NCBI GenBank assembly: GCA_021160885.1
Contig: JAGHBR010000090.1
Location: 1 to 13,178, forward strand
Reading direction: 5' to 3'
DNA: 13,178 nucleotides
Origin: Caldisericaceae bacterium
GTDB taxonomy: Bacteria > Calditrichota > Calditrichia > Calditrichales > Calditrichaceae
The number at the start of each line of letters is the position of its first letter. Position 1 is the first letter of the stretch. A program made the position numbers and the translations under genes. Shown here piece after piece: positions 6,026 to 13,077 of this stretch. The notes under the pieces were generated by a model. It did no database searches. It saw nothing but the letters and a program-made list of their open reading frames with translations, and had not been told where the DNA came from.

Positions 6026-8184
6026 GGCACAAAGCGCCAGACAATTTTGGAAAGCACGGCAATATTTTGAGATTTAATTTTAGAATCGGAAGTGTCTAAA
6101 ACCTGGTTGATGACAAAATAGAAATCGCTGCCAATTACCGGAATCCAGCTTAGGCGGAAATTCAGCAGAATCTCCTTATCATCGCTATTCCACTGCCCGT
6201 ACAATGATGTAATCAATTTAGGATTAAAAGCATATTCCAGCCGCCCGCCAACTTCATGCGTATTAAATTGGTTTCCCTTAAAATCAAGGTGATTCCATTC
6301 ATAATCGCCATGCAAATTTAGATGTTTATTCACATTAAAACGCATCATAATCTTACTGGAAGTACGTTTCCCATTGTAATAACCGCCCAAGCTGGTTTTA
6401 TTCACCACAAACAAGCGCCGGCCACCAAAAGTGAACAGTTGTAATTCGTGACGCGTATTCCAATAACGCCCTGGTTTAATTTCCAGCGTGTCATGCAAAG
6501 TAAATGCTTCGTCCGGGCGATCAAAAACCCGTTGAATATTGTATTCAAACCATTCCCCGCTTTTGGTTCCAAGGCCAAGCGGGCGCCATTCGGCTTCAAA
6601 CGACTCCAATTCTCCGGTTTCATTGTTCCAGTAATAATCCACATCCAGAGGCTTAAATTCAAATTTGCGAACCCAGGGCGCAAAAACAGGTCGCGGATTA
6701 AACTGAAGTTCCGTGTAAAAATGGCGGTAATTCTCTCTGCGTAAAAAGCCGATTTCAGGATTAAAGTTTTTCTCTACTACCCGGTAGGCCAGATCGTACT
6801 CAATAAAATCATTAGGTAGGCTTAAATAAACCTTGTAAGCTAAATTTTCCTGATTTGCCAGGCCATCGGTTTTAGAACCAGCAAATGCCGCCCCAATTCG
6901 CAAGTTTTTATCACCCAAAAAATCAGAAGTGGCATAGCCAAAATCAATACCGGCCACAAAATTAGAAGTATCTTTGGCATTTTTAGTTGTAGCGATCACG
7001 CCCACATAGGACTGCTTAAATACATCCTGTTTAATGCGAATGACCGAATAGTTGGTGGACTTCAGACTATCCTTTGCATCTGTTTGGATGGACAGGGCGC
7101 CAATGTTGGTTTTTCCTGCTTTGCCCAACAATCGCAAACCGCCAATAATCGGCACTTCTTCGCCTTCATGAAGGCCTATTCTTCGGCTGTAAAATACCTG
7201 CGCTCGACGATCAATACTAAAATCAAAAACAGATTGGCCTTCCAGAAAAAATTGGCGTTTTTCCGGAAAGTAAAGAGAAAAGCGACTTAAATTGATTTTA
7301 GCCCTATCTGCTTCTACCTGAGCAAAATCGGTATGAACCGTTAAATTCAGTTTCATATTGGAAGTGACGCGGTAATTCAGATCACCACCCAGCCTGGTAA
7401 CCTTGTCAAAGCCGGTTTCACTTTCATTTTGAAAGCCCAAGGTGGCGTAGGGTTTAAATTCCCACGGATCAGGATTTTTAATGCCATGCAAGCTCCGTAA
7501 CTCACCGGCCAGCGAGAGCATTTCAAGATCGTAATCACGCGCCCAGGCCTGCCAGAGCAATTGTTCTTTTTTGCGTCGTACATTGCGCTCAAAATTAATT
7601 CCCCAAACCTGCTCTTGTTTTTCCGGAAAATTTAATGTTGAAAAAGGGATTACGATTTCAGCAAACCAGCCCTGATTAGTGATTTGGGTGGCCACATCCC
7701 ACACTCCGTTCCAGCTGCGATTGATTTGTTTTCCGTCGTCGCCAATTAAAGCATCGCTGCGTGCGCCATTTGGATTAATGACAAACAAATAGCCATTGCG
7801 TCGGTCGTGATAGGTATCCAAAACGATTTCAAAATTATCTTCAGCGCCGTAATGGAAGTCTCTTCTCATATCTTTGGCAATAATCTTTTGCGGTTCAGAA
7901 TCGTAACACCAAACCCCAATGTATAAATCGGTTTTAGTGTAAACCACGGCCACTTCAGTACGTTCGGTGGCAGGTTGGCCTTCGTTCAATTCCCGCTGGG
8001 TAAAGTTGGAGATTTTATGAGCCTTTTGCCAACAAGGTTCGTTTAAAATTCCATCCAATATAGGAGAATGCTCTACCTTTAAAGCTTCAATTACATCCGG
8101 ATAAGAATGACCATTTTTGGCGCCAACCTGAGAATGTAAAAAAATCAATATGCTCAATACCAGAAGAGCATTGCGAAGTAACAA
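6022..8184 (-). CDS. Exported CBM9-like / DUF5916 outer-membrane barrel protein
   Basis: A protein of about 720 residues. The N-terminus 'LLRNALLVLSILIFLHSQVG' is a signal peptide, with likely cleavage after VGA (about residue 22). Residues about 30-230 resemble a carbohydrate-binding family 9-like domain: 'PILDGILNEPCWQKA', 'DLYIGVWCYD', 'DNFEIVLDTYHDRRNGYLF', 'NGARSDALI'. The rest is a DUF5916 region with the hallmark 'NLSRFSLYFPEKRQFFLEG' and many alternating beta-strands, ending in the aromatic 'VWRFVP', as in outer-membrane barrels. I chose the TTG at 8184 because AAGGGA lies 6-7 bases upstream and the signal peptide then starts at once; the TTG at 8220 has no ribosome site, and no ATG fits. 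The substrate is unknown; sugar or peptide handling at the cell surface is a guess. It converges on the synthetase-TPR gene with a 4-base overlap. Confidence 0.88.
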   Translation of the reverse strand: MLLRNALLVLSILIFLHSQVGAKNGHSYPDVIEALKVEHSPILDGILNEPCWQKAHKISNFTQRELNEGQPATERTEVAVVYTKTDLYIGVWCYDSEPQKIIAKDMRRDFHYGAEDNFEIVLDTYHDRRNGYLFVINPNGARSDALIGDDGKQINRSWNGVWDVATQITNQGWFAEIVIPFSTLNFPEKQEQVWGINFERNVRRKKEQLLWQAWARDYDLEMLSLAGELRSLHGIKNPDPWEFKPYATLGFQNESETGFDKVTRLGGDLNYRVTSNMKLNLTVHTDFAQVEADRAKINLSRFSLYFPEKRQFFLEGQSVFDFSIDRRAQVFYSRRIGLHEGEEVPIIGGLRLLGKAGKTNIGALSIQTDAKDSLKSTNYSVIRIKQDVFKQSYVGVIATTKNAKDTSNFVAGIDFGYATSDFLGDKNLRIGAAFAGSKTDGLANQENLAYKVYLSLPNDFIEYDLAYRVVEKNFNPEIGFLRRENYRHFYTELQFNPRPVFAPWVRKFEFKPLDVDYYWNNETGELESFEAEWRPLGLGTKSGEWFEYNIQRVFDRPDEAFTLHDTLEIKPGRYWNTRHELQLFTFGGRRLFVVNKTSLGGYYNGKRTSSKIMMRFNVNKHLNLHGDYEWNHLDFKGNQFNTHEVGGRLEYAFNPKLITSLYGQWNSDDKEILLNFRLSWIPVIGSDFYFVINQVLDTSDSKIKSQNIAVLSKIVWRFVP

Positions 8185-8257
8185 TTTAAATCCCTTTAAT
8201 TGATAAACTGAAAAGTGCAAGAAAAAAAAATAAAAATAGCAATTTTATTCTATTTTT

Positions 8258-8265
8258 CAAAAATA
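8258..8265 (-). promoter_or_regulatory. FCB-type -7 box for the DUF5916 gene
   Basis: On the minus strand TATTTTTG matches TAnnTTTG and lies about 73 bases before the chosen TTG start at 8184. The -33 element is poor (GTTT/TTTT). The surrounding sequence is so AT-rich that chance matches are likely, so this is only a candidate. Confidence 0.3.
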
Positions 8266-8294
8266 ATTTTTGGGGCTTGTAGAAAACTTCTTAT

Positions 8295-8326
8295 TTTGAA
8301 TTGAAACAATTCCTTTTGTAATTTTG
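8295..8326 (+). promoter_or_regulatory. FCB-type promoter of the homoaconitase-like gene
   Basis: TTTG at 8295-8298 and TAATTTTG at 8319-8326 are separated by 20 bases. This nearly matches the Bacteroidota pattern TTTG-N19-TAnnTTTG. The predicted start of transcription, near 8333, leaves a short leader with AGGAG about 9 bases before the ATG at 8360. It shares the 139-base divergent spacer (8221-8359, measured from the outer TTG of the DUF5916 gene) with the promoter of that gene. Confidence 0.55.
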
Positions 8327-8359
8327 ACCAATTAATCAAAGAAATGAGGAGTAAAAATC

Positions 8360-10333
8360 ATGCCTCAGAACCTGATTGAAAAAATCGCGCAAAAATTTAC
8401 TGTTGACTTAGAAGCTGGCCAGCAAGTCCATGCTGGTGATTACCTGATGATTCAACCGGCTTATGTTATGACACATGACAACACAGGGGCTGTGATTCCC
8501 AAATTCAAAAAAATTGGCGTCAACCAATTTTTCAATCCGCGCCAGGTGGTGCACACCCTTGATCATAATATTCAGGATAAGTCTGAAAAAAATCTGCAAA
8601 AATACCGGAAAATTGAAGACTTTTCGCGGGAAATGGGCGCCGATTTTTACCCGGCTGGCCGGGGTATTGGCCATCAAATCATGGTAGAAGAAGGTTACGC
8701 CTGGCCGGGCGCCATGGTGGTAGCCTCAGACAGCCATTCCAATATGTACGGCGGTCTTGGTTGTTTGGGCACGCCTGTGGTACGTACAGATGCGGCAGCC
8801 ATCTGGGCTTCAGGCAAAACCTGGTGGCAAATTCCTCCGGTGGTCAAAGTGGTTTTAACCGGCAAACTCCGCCCCGGTGTAACAGGCAAGGATGTCATTA
8901 TTACGCTGGCCGGTTATTTTAATAAAGACGAAGTGTTAAACCACGCCATTGAATTTACCGGCGATGGGGTTCAGCACCTGTCCATTGACCAAAGACTGAC
9001 CATTGCCAACATGACCACCGAATGGGGCGCGCTGGCCGGTGTTTTCCCGGTTGATGAAAAGACGATTGCCTGGTTACGGCAACGGGCGGAATATGTAAAA
9101 AAACGCGGGCTGGCCGGGGTGGCTTCGGATGCTGATGGACATGGTGAGCATCCGAGACTGAATGAAAAAAGAATCAAAGAACTGGAAAACGACATTCCAC
9201 ATGCGGATGAACAGGCCTACTACGCAAAAGAACTGGTTTTAGATCTGGCTAGCGTTGTACCGCATGTGGCCGGACCTGACACTGTTAAAGTGGTTACGCC
9301 GGTTAGCGAACTGGCCGGCAAGAATATAAAAATCCACAAGGCCTATCTGGTTTCTTGTGTGAACAGTCGGTTGGAAGATATTGCCCAGGCGGCCGAAGTG
9401 GTTAAAGGTAAAAAAGTGGCTGATCACGTTAAATTTTACATTGCGGCTGCCTCGAGCGAAGTACAAAAAGAGGCTGAACGATTAGGCTACTGGCAAACCT
9501 TGCTTGATGCGGGCGCCATTCCGCTGCCGCCTGGCTGTGGTCCCTGCATTGGATTAGGCGCCGGTCTTTTGGAAGATGGCGAGGTTGGTATTTCGGCAAC
9601 CAATCGTAATTTTAAAGGGCGCATGGGCTCCAGGAACGCTCAGGCTTATCTTGCTTCGCCCGCAGTGGTTGCGGCTTCGGCCATCAGCGGAAAGATTGAC
9701 AGCCCGTTTGAGATTCCGACAGAGCAGCCCAAAACGCAAATTAAAATCAATCCGGCCCCTGCTCAAAAGAGTGTAGATGTAAAAATTCTGCCAGGCTTCC
9801 CTACCAAAATCGAAGGCGAATTGCTCTTTTGTCCTCAGGATAATTTAAACACCGATGGAATTTACCCCGGCAAATACACTTACATCGACGATTTTACTCC
9901 TGAACAACAGGCGCAGGTGGTGATGGAAAATTATGACCCACAATTTGTCAAAATGATGAAGAAAGGCGACATTTTAGTGGGCGGTTTTAACTTTGGTACC
10001 GGTAGTTCCCGTGAGCAAGCTGCCACGGCTTTAAAATACGTAGGCATCCAGATGGCGCTGGCCGGGTCTTTTAGCGAAACCTACAAACGCAACGCAATTA
10101 ACAATGGCTTCATGGTTATTGAAGCACCTGAATTAAGCAAAGATTTAAAACAGCGTTTTGGCAGTGATCAATTGACCATTCGCACGGAGCTAAAGGCAGA
10201 AATCGATTTCAGCAAAGGCCAGCTAAAAGTAGAAGACAGGGTTTATCCGATTCGCCCATTTGGCGTAGCAGCTCAGGAAATTATTTTAGCCGGGGGCCTG
10301 GAAAAGTGGGTGCAAAAACAGCTTAAAAAATAG
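8360..10333 (+). CDS. Aconitase-superfamily hydratase, most like single-chain homoaconitase (Lys4 type)
   Basis: A 657-residue enzyme with the full aconitase layout in one chain. The catalytic part has 'SDSHSNMYGGLGCLGTP' (123-139), 'TIANMTTEWGALAGVFPVD' (214-232) and [4Fe-4S] cysteines C333 ('VSCVNSR'), C393 and C396 ('GCGPC'), followed by 'TNRNFKGRMGS'. A linker at about 450-475 leads to the swivel domain with 'GGFNFGTGSSREQAATALKY' (541-560). The phrases 'GTGSSREQAATAL', 'NTDGIYPGKYTY' and 'PPVVKV.L.G.L.PGVTGKDVI' recall fungal homoaconitase Lys4 more than ordinary aconitase, whose swivel motif reads SSREHAA. It would interconvert homocitrate and homoisocitrate through homoaconitate, or citrate and isocitrate if it acts as an aconitase. 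A GAGGAG site precedes the ATG. The superfamily is certain; the substrate is inferred from remembered sequence. Confidence 0.85.
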   Translation: MPQNLIEKIAQKFTVDLEAGQQVHAGDYLMIQPAYVMTHDNTGAVIPKFKKIGVNQFFNPRQVVHTLDHNIQDKSEKNLQKYRKIEDFSREMGADFYPAGRGIGHQIMVEEGYAWPGAMVVASDSHSNMYGGLGCLGTPVVRTDAAAIWASGKTWWQIPPVVKVVLTGKLRPGVTGKDVIITLAGYFNKDEVLNHAIEFTGDGVQHLSIDQRLTIANMTTEWGALAGVFPVDEKTIAWLRQRAEYVKKRGLAGVASDADGHGEHPRLNEKRIKELENDIPHADEQAYYAKELVLDLASVVPHVAGPDTVKVVTPVSELAGKNIKIHKAYLVSCVNSRLEDIAQAAEVVKGKKVADHVKFYIAAASSEVQKEAERLGYWQTLLDAGAIPLPPGCGPCIGLGAGLLEDGEVGISATNRNFKGRMGSRNAQAYLASPAVVAASAISGKIDSPFEIPTEQPKTQIKINPAPAQKSVDVKILPGFPTKIEGELLFCPQDNLNTDGIYPGKYTYIDDFTPEQQAQVVMENYDPQFVKMMKKGDILVGGFNFGTGSSREQAATALKYVGIQMALAGSFSETYKRNAINNGFMVIEAPELSKDLKQRFGSDQLTIRTELKAEIDFSKGQLKVEDRVYPIRPFGVAAQEIILAGGLEKWVQKQLKK

Positions 10334-10353
10334 CCGAGGGACGTGATTTGCGC

Positions 10354-10403
10354 TTTAGGTAAAAGGTTAAGGGTTTAAGGGTATAAGGATTAAGGGTATT
10401 TTG
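10354..10403 (+). repeat. Short tandem array of TTAAGGGT-like octamers
   Basis: Just past the homoaconitase-like stop, the sequence steps through near-copies of one 7-8 base unit: TTAAGGG at 10367, 10375 and 10390, with the degenerate units AAAAGGT before and ATAAGGA between. The G-rich strand is the plus strand. It is noncoding and shows no stem-loop. It lies at the start of a 374-base spacer that holds no gene I can support. Confidence 0.6.
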
Positions 10404-10457
10404 GTTGAATGTTTAAACGTAATCTGCGTCTTTTGGCAAAATTTATAAAAATTATTT

Positions 10458-10482
10458 CGGTGGTTTTCGGTGCTCTTCGGTG
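10458..10482 (+). repeat. Three CGGTG phrases at a 10-base period
   Basis: CGGTG begins at 10458, 10468 and 10478, with TT just before the second and third copies, giving a 'TTCGGTGGTTTTCGGTGCTC'-type phrase. About 30 bases upstream, 'TAATCTGCGT' (10420-10429) shares AATCTGCGT with the array at 523-531. Both phrases belong to the style of repeats that accompany GxxExxY genes, although none is present here. A short reading frame across this region (10409-10603) has no protein-like features. Confidence 0.5.
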
Positions 10483-10534
10483 GCTTATTCTTCAATTTGA
10501 AAATACACTGCCATCGATTAATCACATTGAAAAC

Positions 10535-10587
10535 CATTCAAAATTCAACCTTCAACATTCTTTCAAAAAAAGAATTTCATTTGAAAG
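10535..10587. repeat. CATTCAA-like tandem phrase and AT-rich inverted repeat
   Basis: At 10535-10560 the plus strand repeats a short unit (CATTCAAAA, TTCAACC, TTCAACATTC). It runs into an 8-base inverted repeat: CTTTCAAA at 10560-10567 and TTTGAAAG at 10580-10587, with a 12-base loop. No T-tract follows, so it is not a convincing terminator. The rest of the spacer up to the next promoter shows nothing I can name. Confidence 0.4.
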
Positions 10588-10638
10588 CCGGTTTAAAACT
10601 TAAATCCACTGGAGAGAAAAAAGCGATTAAACTGTTTA

Positions 10639-10667
10639 TTGCTTAACCTTTAACAAATTTGTAAATT
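10639..10667 (+). promoter_or_regulatory. Sigma70-like promoter of the aminotransferase gene
   Basis: TTGCTT at 10639-10644 and TAAATT at 10662-10667 are spaced by 17 bases, the optimal sigma70 gap. Transcription would start near 10674 and leave a leader of about 34 bases containing the AGAGGA ribosome site. No TAnnTTTG box is seen here, unlike at other genes in the window. Confidence 0.4.
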
Positions 10668-10707
10668 CACAATTTCACGAATAAAAATTTACAAGAGGAA
10701 TGCAGCA

Positions 10708-11907
10708 ATGAAAATACTATCAAATCGTGGACAGGCAATGCCTCCTTCGCCCATTCGCAAATTGGTTCCTTTTGCCGACCAGGCCAAAGAAAAGGGCATT
10801 CATGTTTACCATTTAAATATTGGTCAACCAGACATTAAAACTCCTGACACTTTTTTCAATCCCATTAAGAATCTTGACATGCCGGTGTTAGCTTATGGGC
10901 CCTCAGCCGGACTTACCTCTTTGCGCAAAAAGTTGGCTGAGTACTACCGGCGCTTTGATATTGACGTTACTTACGAAAATATTCTGGTCACCACCGGCGG
11001 AAGCGAAGCGATCATTTTTGCCATGATGGCCATTTGCGATCCGGGAGACGAAATTATCATCCCCGAACCGTTTTACACCAATTACAACGGCTTTGCGGTA
11101 GAGGCTGGCGTTAAAATCGTGCCCATTACATCAAAAATCGAGAACGACTTTCAACTGCCGCCTATTGAGTCGATTGCCGAAAAGATTACCGACCGTACGC
11201 GGGCCATTTTGATTTGCAATCCCAATAATCCGACCGGTTATGTTTATTCAAAGGAAGAACTGGAAACCTTAAAAGAAATCGTTTTAAAACACGATCTGTT
11301 CCTGCTTTCGGACGAAGTTTACCGCGAATTTGTTTACGATGGTTTAACGCACACCTCTGTCATGCACCTGCCAGGTATCGAAGATCGTACCATTATGCTG
11401 GACAGTGTTTCCAAACGTTACTCAGCCTGTGGCGCGCGTATTGGTATGATTGTTTCTAAAAATCAGCAGGTAATTGATGCCTGTTTACGGTTCGGGCAGG
11501 CGCGGCTTTGTCCGCCGACCATCGAACAAATCGGAACTGAAGCCGGTATTGACACCCCGCAGGAATATTTTGATGAAGTGATTCATGAATACACCGAACG
11601 ACGTAACGTAATGGTCAAAATGCTGCGCGAAATAACCGGCGTGGTGGCTCCCATGCCCAAAGGCGCTTTTTACCTGGTAGTAAAACTACCCGTGGATGAT
11701 GCCGACAAATTTGCCCAGTGGTTGTTGACCGATTTCAACGTAAATAACGAAACCGTAATGATTGCTCCGGCCAATGGATTTTACTCCACACCAGGCCTGG
11801 GCAAAGACGAAGTGCGCATTGCTTACGTGCTGAATGTGGAGGACATCAAAAAGGCCATGCACATTCTGGCCGAAGGTTTGCAAAAATATTCCGGCCGAAC
11901 AGTTTAG
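10708..11907 (+). CDS. Class I PLP-dependent aminotransferase
   Basis: A 399-residue fold-type I aminotransferase of the aspartate aminotransferase superfamily. PLP-site residues are all present: N174 in 'NPNNPTG', D202 and Y205 in 'SDEVY', the Schiff-base K236 in 'DSVSKRYSACG', R244 in 'GARIG', and a C-terminal Arg in 'DEVRIAYV' that binds the substrate carboxylate. The N-terminus 'HLNIGQPDIKTPD' and 'YGPSAGLTSLRKKLAEYY' are typical. The length is normal and the cofactor is PLP in the cytoplasm. The substrate cannot be read from sequence: aspartate is the default guess. The homoaconitase-like gene upstream makes 2-aminoadipate aminotransferase (LysN-like) worth considering, though the two genes have separate promoters. 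The ribosome site is AGAGGA before the ATG, and a strong terminator follows the gene. Confidence 0.88.
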   Translation: MKILSNRGQAMPPSPIRKLVPFADQAKEKGIHVYHLNIGQPDIKTPDTFFNPIKNLDMPVLAYGPSAGLTSLRKKLAEYYRRFDIDVTYENILVTTGGSEAIIFAMMAICDPGDEIIIPEPFYTNYNGFAVEAGVKIVPITSKIENDFQLPPIESIAEKITDRTRAILICNPNNPTGYVYSKEELETLKEIVLKHDLFLLSDEVYREFVYDGLTHTSVMHLPGIEDRTIMLDSVSKRYSACGARIGMIVSKNQQVIDACLRFGQARLCPPTIEQIGTEAGIDTPQEYFDEVIHEYTERRNVMVKMLREITGVVAPMPKGAFYLVVKLPVDDADKFAQWLLTDFNVNNETVMIAPANGFYSTPGLGKDEVRIAYVLNVEDIKKAMHILAEGLQKYSGRTV

Positions 11908-11917
11908 GATTGAAGCC

Positions 11918-11942
11918 GCCGGACCTGTTGTGTCCGGCTTTT
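11918..11942 (+). terminator. Intrinsic terminator after the aminotransferase gene
   Basis: GCCGGAC at 11918-11924 and GTCCGGC at 11932-11938 form a perfect 7-bp GC-rich stem with a 7-base loop, followed at once by TTTTCTGTTT. It lies 10 bases after the aminotransferase stop and 20 bases before the next ATG, so the following pair of genes probably depends on read-through or on a promoter I cannot see. Confidence 0.88.
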
Positions 11943-11961
11943 CTGTTTATTGAGGTTTTCC

Positions 11962-12489
11962 ATGAGCCAAAATATTGAAATCAAAGCGTATTACCCGGAT
12001 TTAAATGCCGGACAGCAAAAAGCCAAATCCTTACAGTCCAGATTGCTGGGAAAAGATCATCAGGTAGACACCTATTTTAATGTGCCAGAAGGGCGCTTAA
12101 AATTGCGGGAATCTTCCCTGAGCGGCAGCATGTTAATTCCATACCTGCGCGGCGATCAGACAGCTGCCAAAGATTCCAACTACATTCTTTTGCCGGTTAG
12201 TGATGTTAAAACCACAAAAAAACTTTTAGAAAAGATGCTCGGCACTCGTTTGGTTGTGGAAAAAGAAAGGACAATTTTCCTCTGGCAAAATGTGCGCATC
12301 CATCTGGACAGGGTAAAACAGCTTGGCAACTTTTTGGAATTTGAAGCCGTGGTCGATGAGCAGCATCCGGCGCAAGTTTGCCGTGAGCAAGTTGCCTTTT
12401 TACTTAAACATTTTGAAATTTCCGAAACAAATTTAATTGCTGAGTCGTATGCAGATTTGCTTGAAAAACAATCCGGACAAACACAGTGA
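11962..12489 (+). CDS. CYTH-domain protein (CyaB / triphosphatase-like)
   Basis: A 175-residue CYTH-family protein. The start motif is 'NIEIKA' (E6, K8): the usual ExExK with Asn in the first position, a variant I recall from the CyaB-like subgroup. It is followed by 'DTYFNVPEGRLKLRE' (36-50), 'VVEKERTIFLW' (98-108), 'VRIHLDRVKQLGNFLEFEAV' (111-130) and 'ESYADLL' (161-167). These supply the charged residues that line the tunnel and bind triphosphate and metal. Family members act as class IV adenylate cyclases or as inorganic or thiamine triphosphatases; sequence alone does not decide between them. Start chosen at ATG 11962 with GAGG 7 bases upstream; a TTG at 11950 is unsupported. The protein is cytoplasmic. 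The gene is followed 11 bases later by a TerB-like gene, suggesting a two-gene unit. Confidence 0.85.
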   Translation: MSQNIEIKAYYPDLNAGQQKAKSLQSRLLGKDHQVDTYFNVPEGRLKLRESSLSGSMLIPYLRGDQTAAKDSNYILLPVSDVKTTKKLLEKMLGTRLVVEKERTIFLWQNVRIHLDRVKQLGNFLEFEAVVDEQHPAQVCREQVAFLLKHFEISETNLIAESYADLLEKQSGQTQ

Positions 12490-12500
12490 GGCAAGTAACC

Positions 12501-12947
12501 ATGTTTAAGTTTTTAGAAAAAATATTAAATGAAGAAGCGGATCGGAAGCAGGTTGATGAGCGTGACTTAATGGTGGCCACGGCCGGTCTTTTTCTGGAAA
12601 TGGTTTACGCTGATTTTGAAATCCATCCCGATGAGGAAAAACAATTGACCGACGCTTTAAGCAACCTGTTCGACCTGACTCAGGAAGAAATCAATCAGCT
12701 ACTTAATAAAGCCAAACAGAACAGAGACCAGCGACAGGACATCTGGCAATTTGCTTCTTTGCTCAAAGATCATTTAGAGCGCGACCAACGTTTGCAAATC
12801 TTAACCAATTTGTGGCGCATTGTGTTTGCCGATGGCCGGGTCGATAAATACGAAGATGCGCTGATGCGTAAAATTACCAATTTGCTAGGATTGGATCATT
12901 CGGAAATGATCGAAACGAAATTAAGGGTAAAAAACGAAGTTGGATAA
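12501..12947 (+). CDS. TerB-like (tellurite-resistance family) protein
   Basis: A 148-residue all-helical acidic protein of the TerB family. Two internally similar segments show it: 'FLEMVYADFEIHPDEEKQL' (about 31-49) and 'LWRIVFADGRVDKYEDALMRKI' (about 105-126). Each has the helix-acidic turn-helix pattern (D38, E40, D44, E45) thought to bind metal in TerB. There is no signal peptide or membrane segment. The ATG at 12501 is preceded by GAGG (12488-12491) that overlaps the TGA of the CYTH gene, so translation may be coupled; a GTG at 12486 lacks a site. No other ter genes are nearby, so tellurite resistance should not be assumed. The role is unknown. Confidence 0.8.
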   Translation: MFKFLEKILNEEADRKQVDERDLMVATAGLFLEMVYADFEIHPDEEKQLTDALSNLFDLTQEEINQLLNKAKQNRDQRQDIWQFASLLKDHLERDQRLQILTNLWRIVFADGRVDKYEDALMRKITNLLGLDHSEMIETKLRVKNEVG

Positions 12948-13004
12948 AAGGCTCATTTTTATACACTCTATTTTCTAAGGCAGCATAGCCGCAACCCAAA
13001 AAAA

Positions 13005-13070
13005 CTCCAGGGAAGATGATTTTTGTATTAAATTACCAATTTAATAATTTTACGTATCACTTCCCTGGAG
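13005..13070 (+). promoter_or_regulatory. Inverted repeat that buries the ribosome site of the next gene
   Basis: CTCCAGGGAAG at 13005-13015 is repeated exactly in reverse complement as CTTCCCTGGAG at 13060-13070, with 44 bases between. Inside lies a second perfect stem: TATTAAATT (13026-13034), ACC loop, AATTTAATA (13038-13046). The right arm's last bases (GGAG) form most of the GGAGG ribosome site 6 bases before the ATG at 13078. An RNA that contains both arms would hide that site. The AT-rich loop also holds a promoter candidate. Confidence 0.75.
13022..13052 (+). promoter_or_regulatory. FCB-type promoter inside the inverted repeat
   Basis: TTTG at 13022-13025 and TAATTTTA at 13045-13052 are separated by exactly 19 bases. 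They match TTTG-N19-TAnnTTTG except for the last base. Transcription would begin near 13059, so the RNA would carry only the right arm and leave the ribosome site free. Confidence 0.45.
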
Positions 13071-13077
13071 GTGTTTA

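Noticed and set aside
5739..6062. 107-codon minus-strand frame with many Pro and Cys
   Set aside because: It is antisense to the TPR region of the synthetase gene and crosses the convergent stop codons.
10560..10587. CTTTCAAA / TTTGAAAG stem considered as terminator of the homoaconitase-like gene
   Set aside because: AT-rich stem with a 12-base loop, no following T-run and more than 220 bases from the stop codon.
10409..10603. 64-codon reading frame in the spacer before the aminotransferase
   Set aside because: It runs through short tandem phrases, has no ribosome site and no protein-like pattern.
12501..12947. Tellurite-resistance operon
   Set aside because: Only a lone TerB-like gene is present, with no TerC, TerD or TerZ neighbours.
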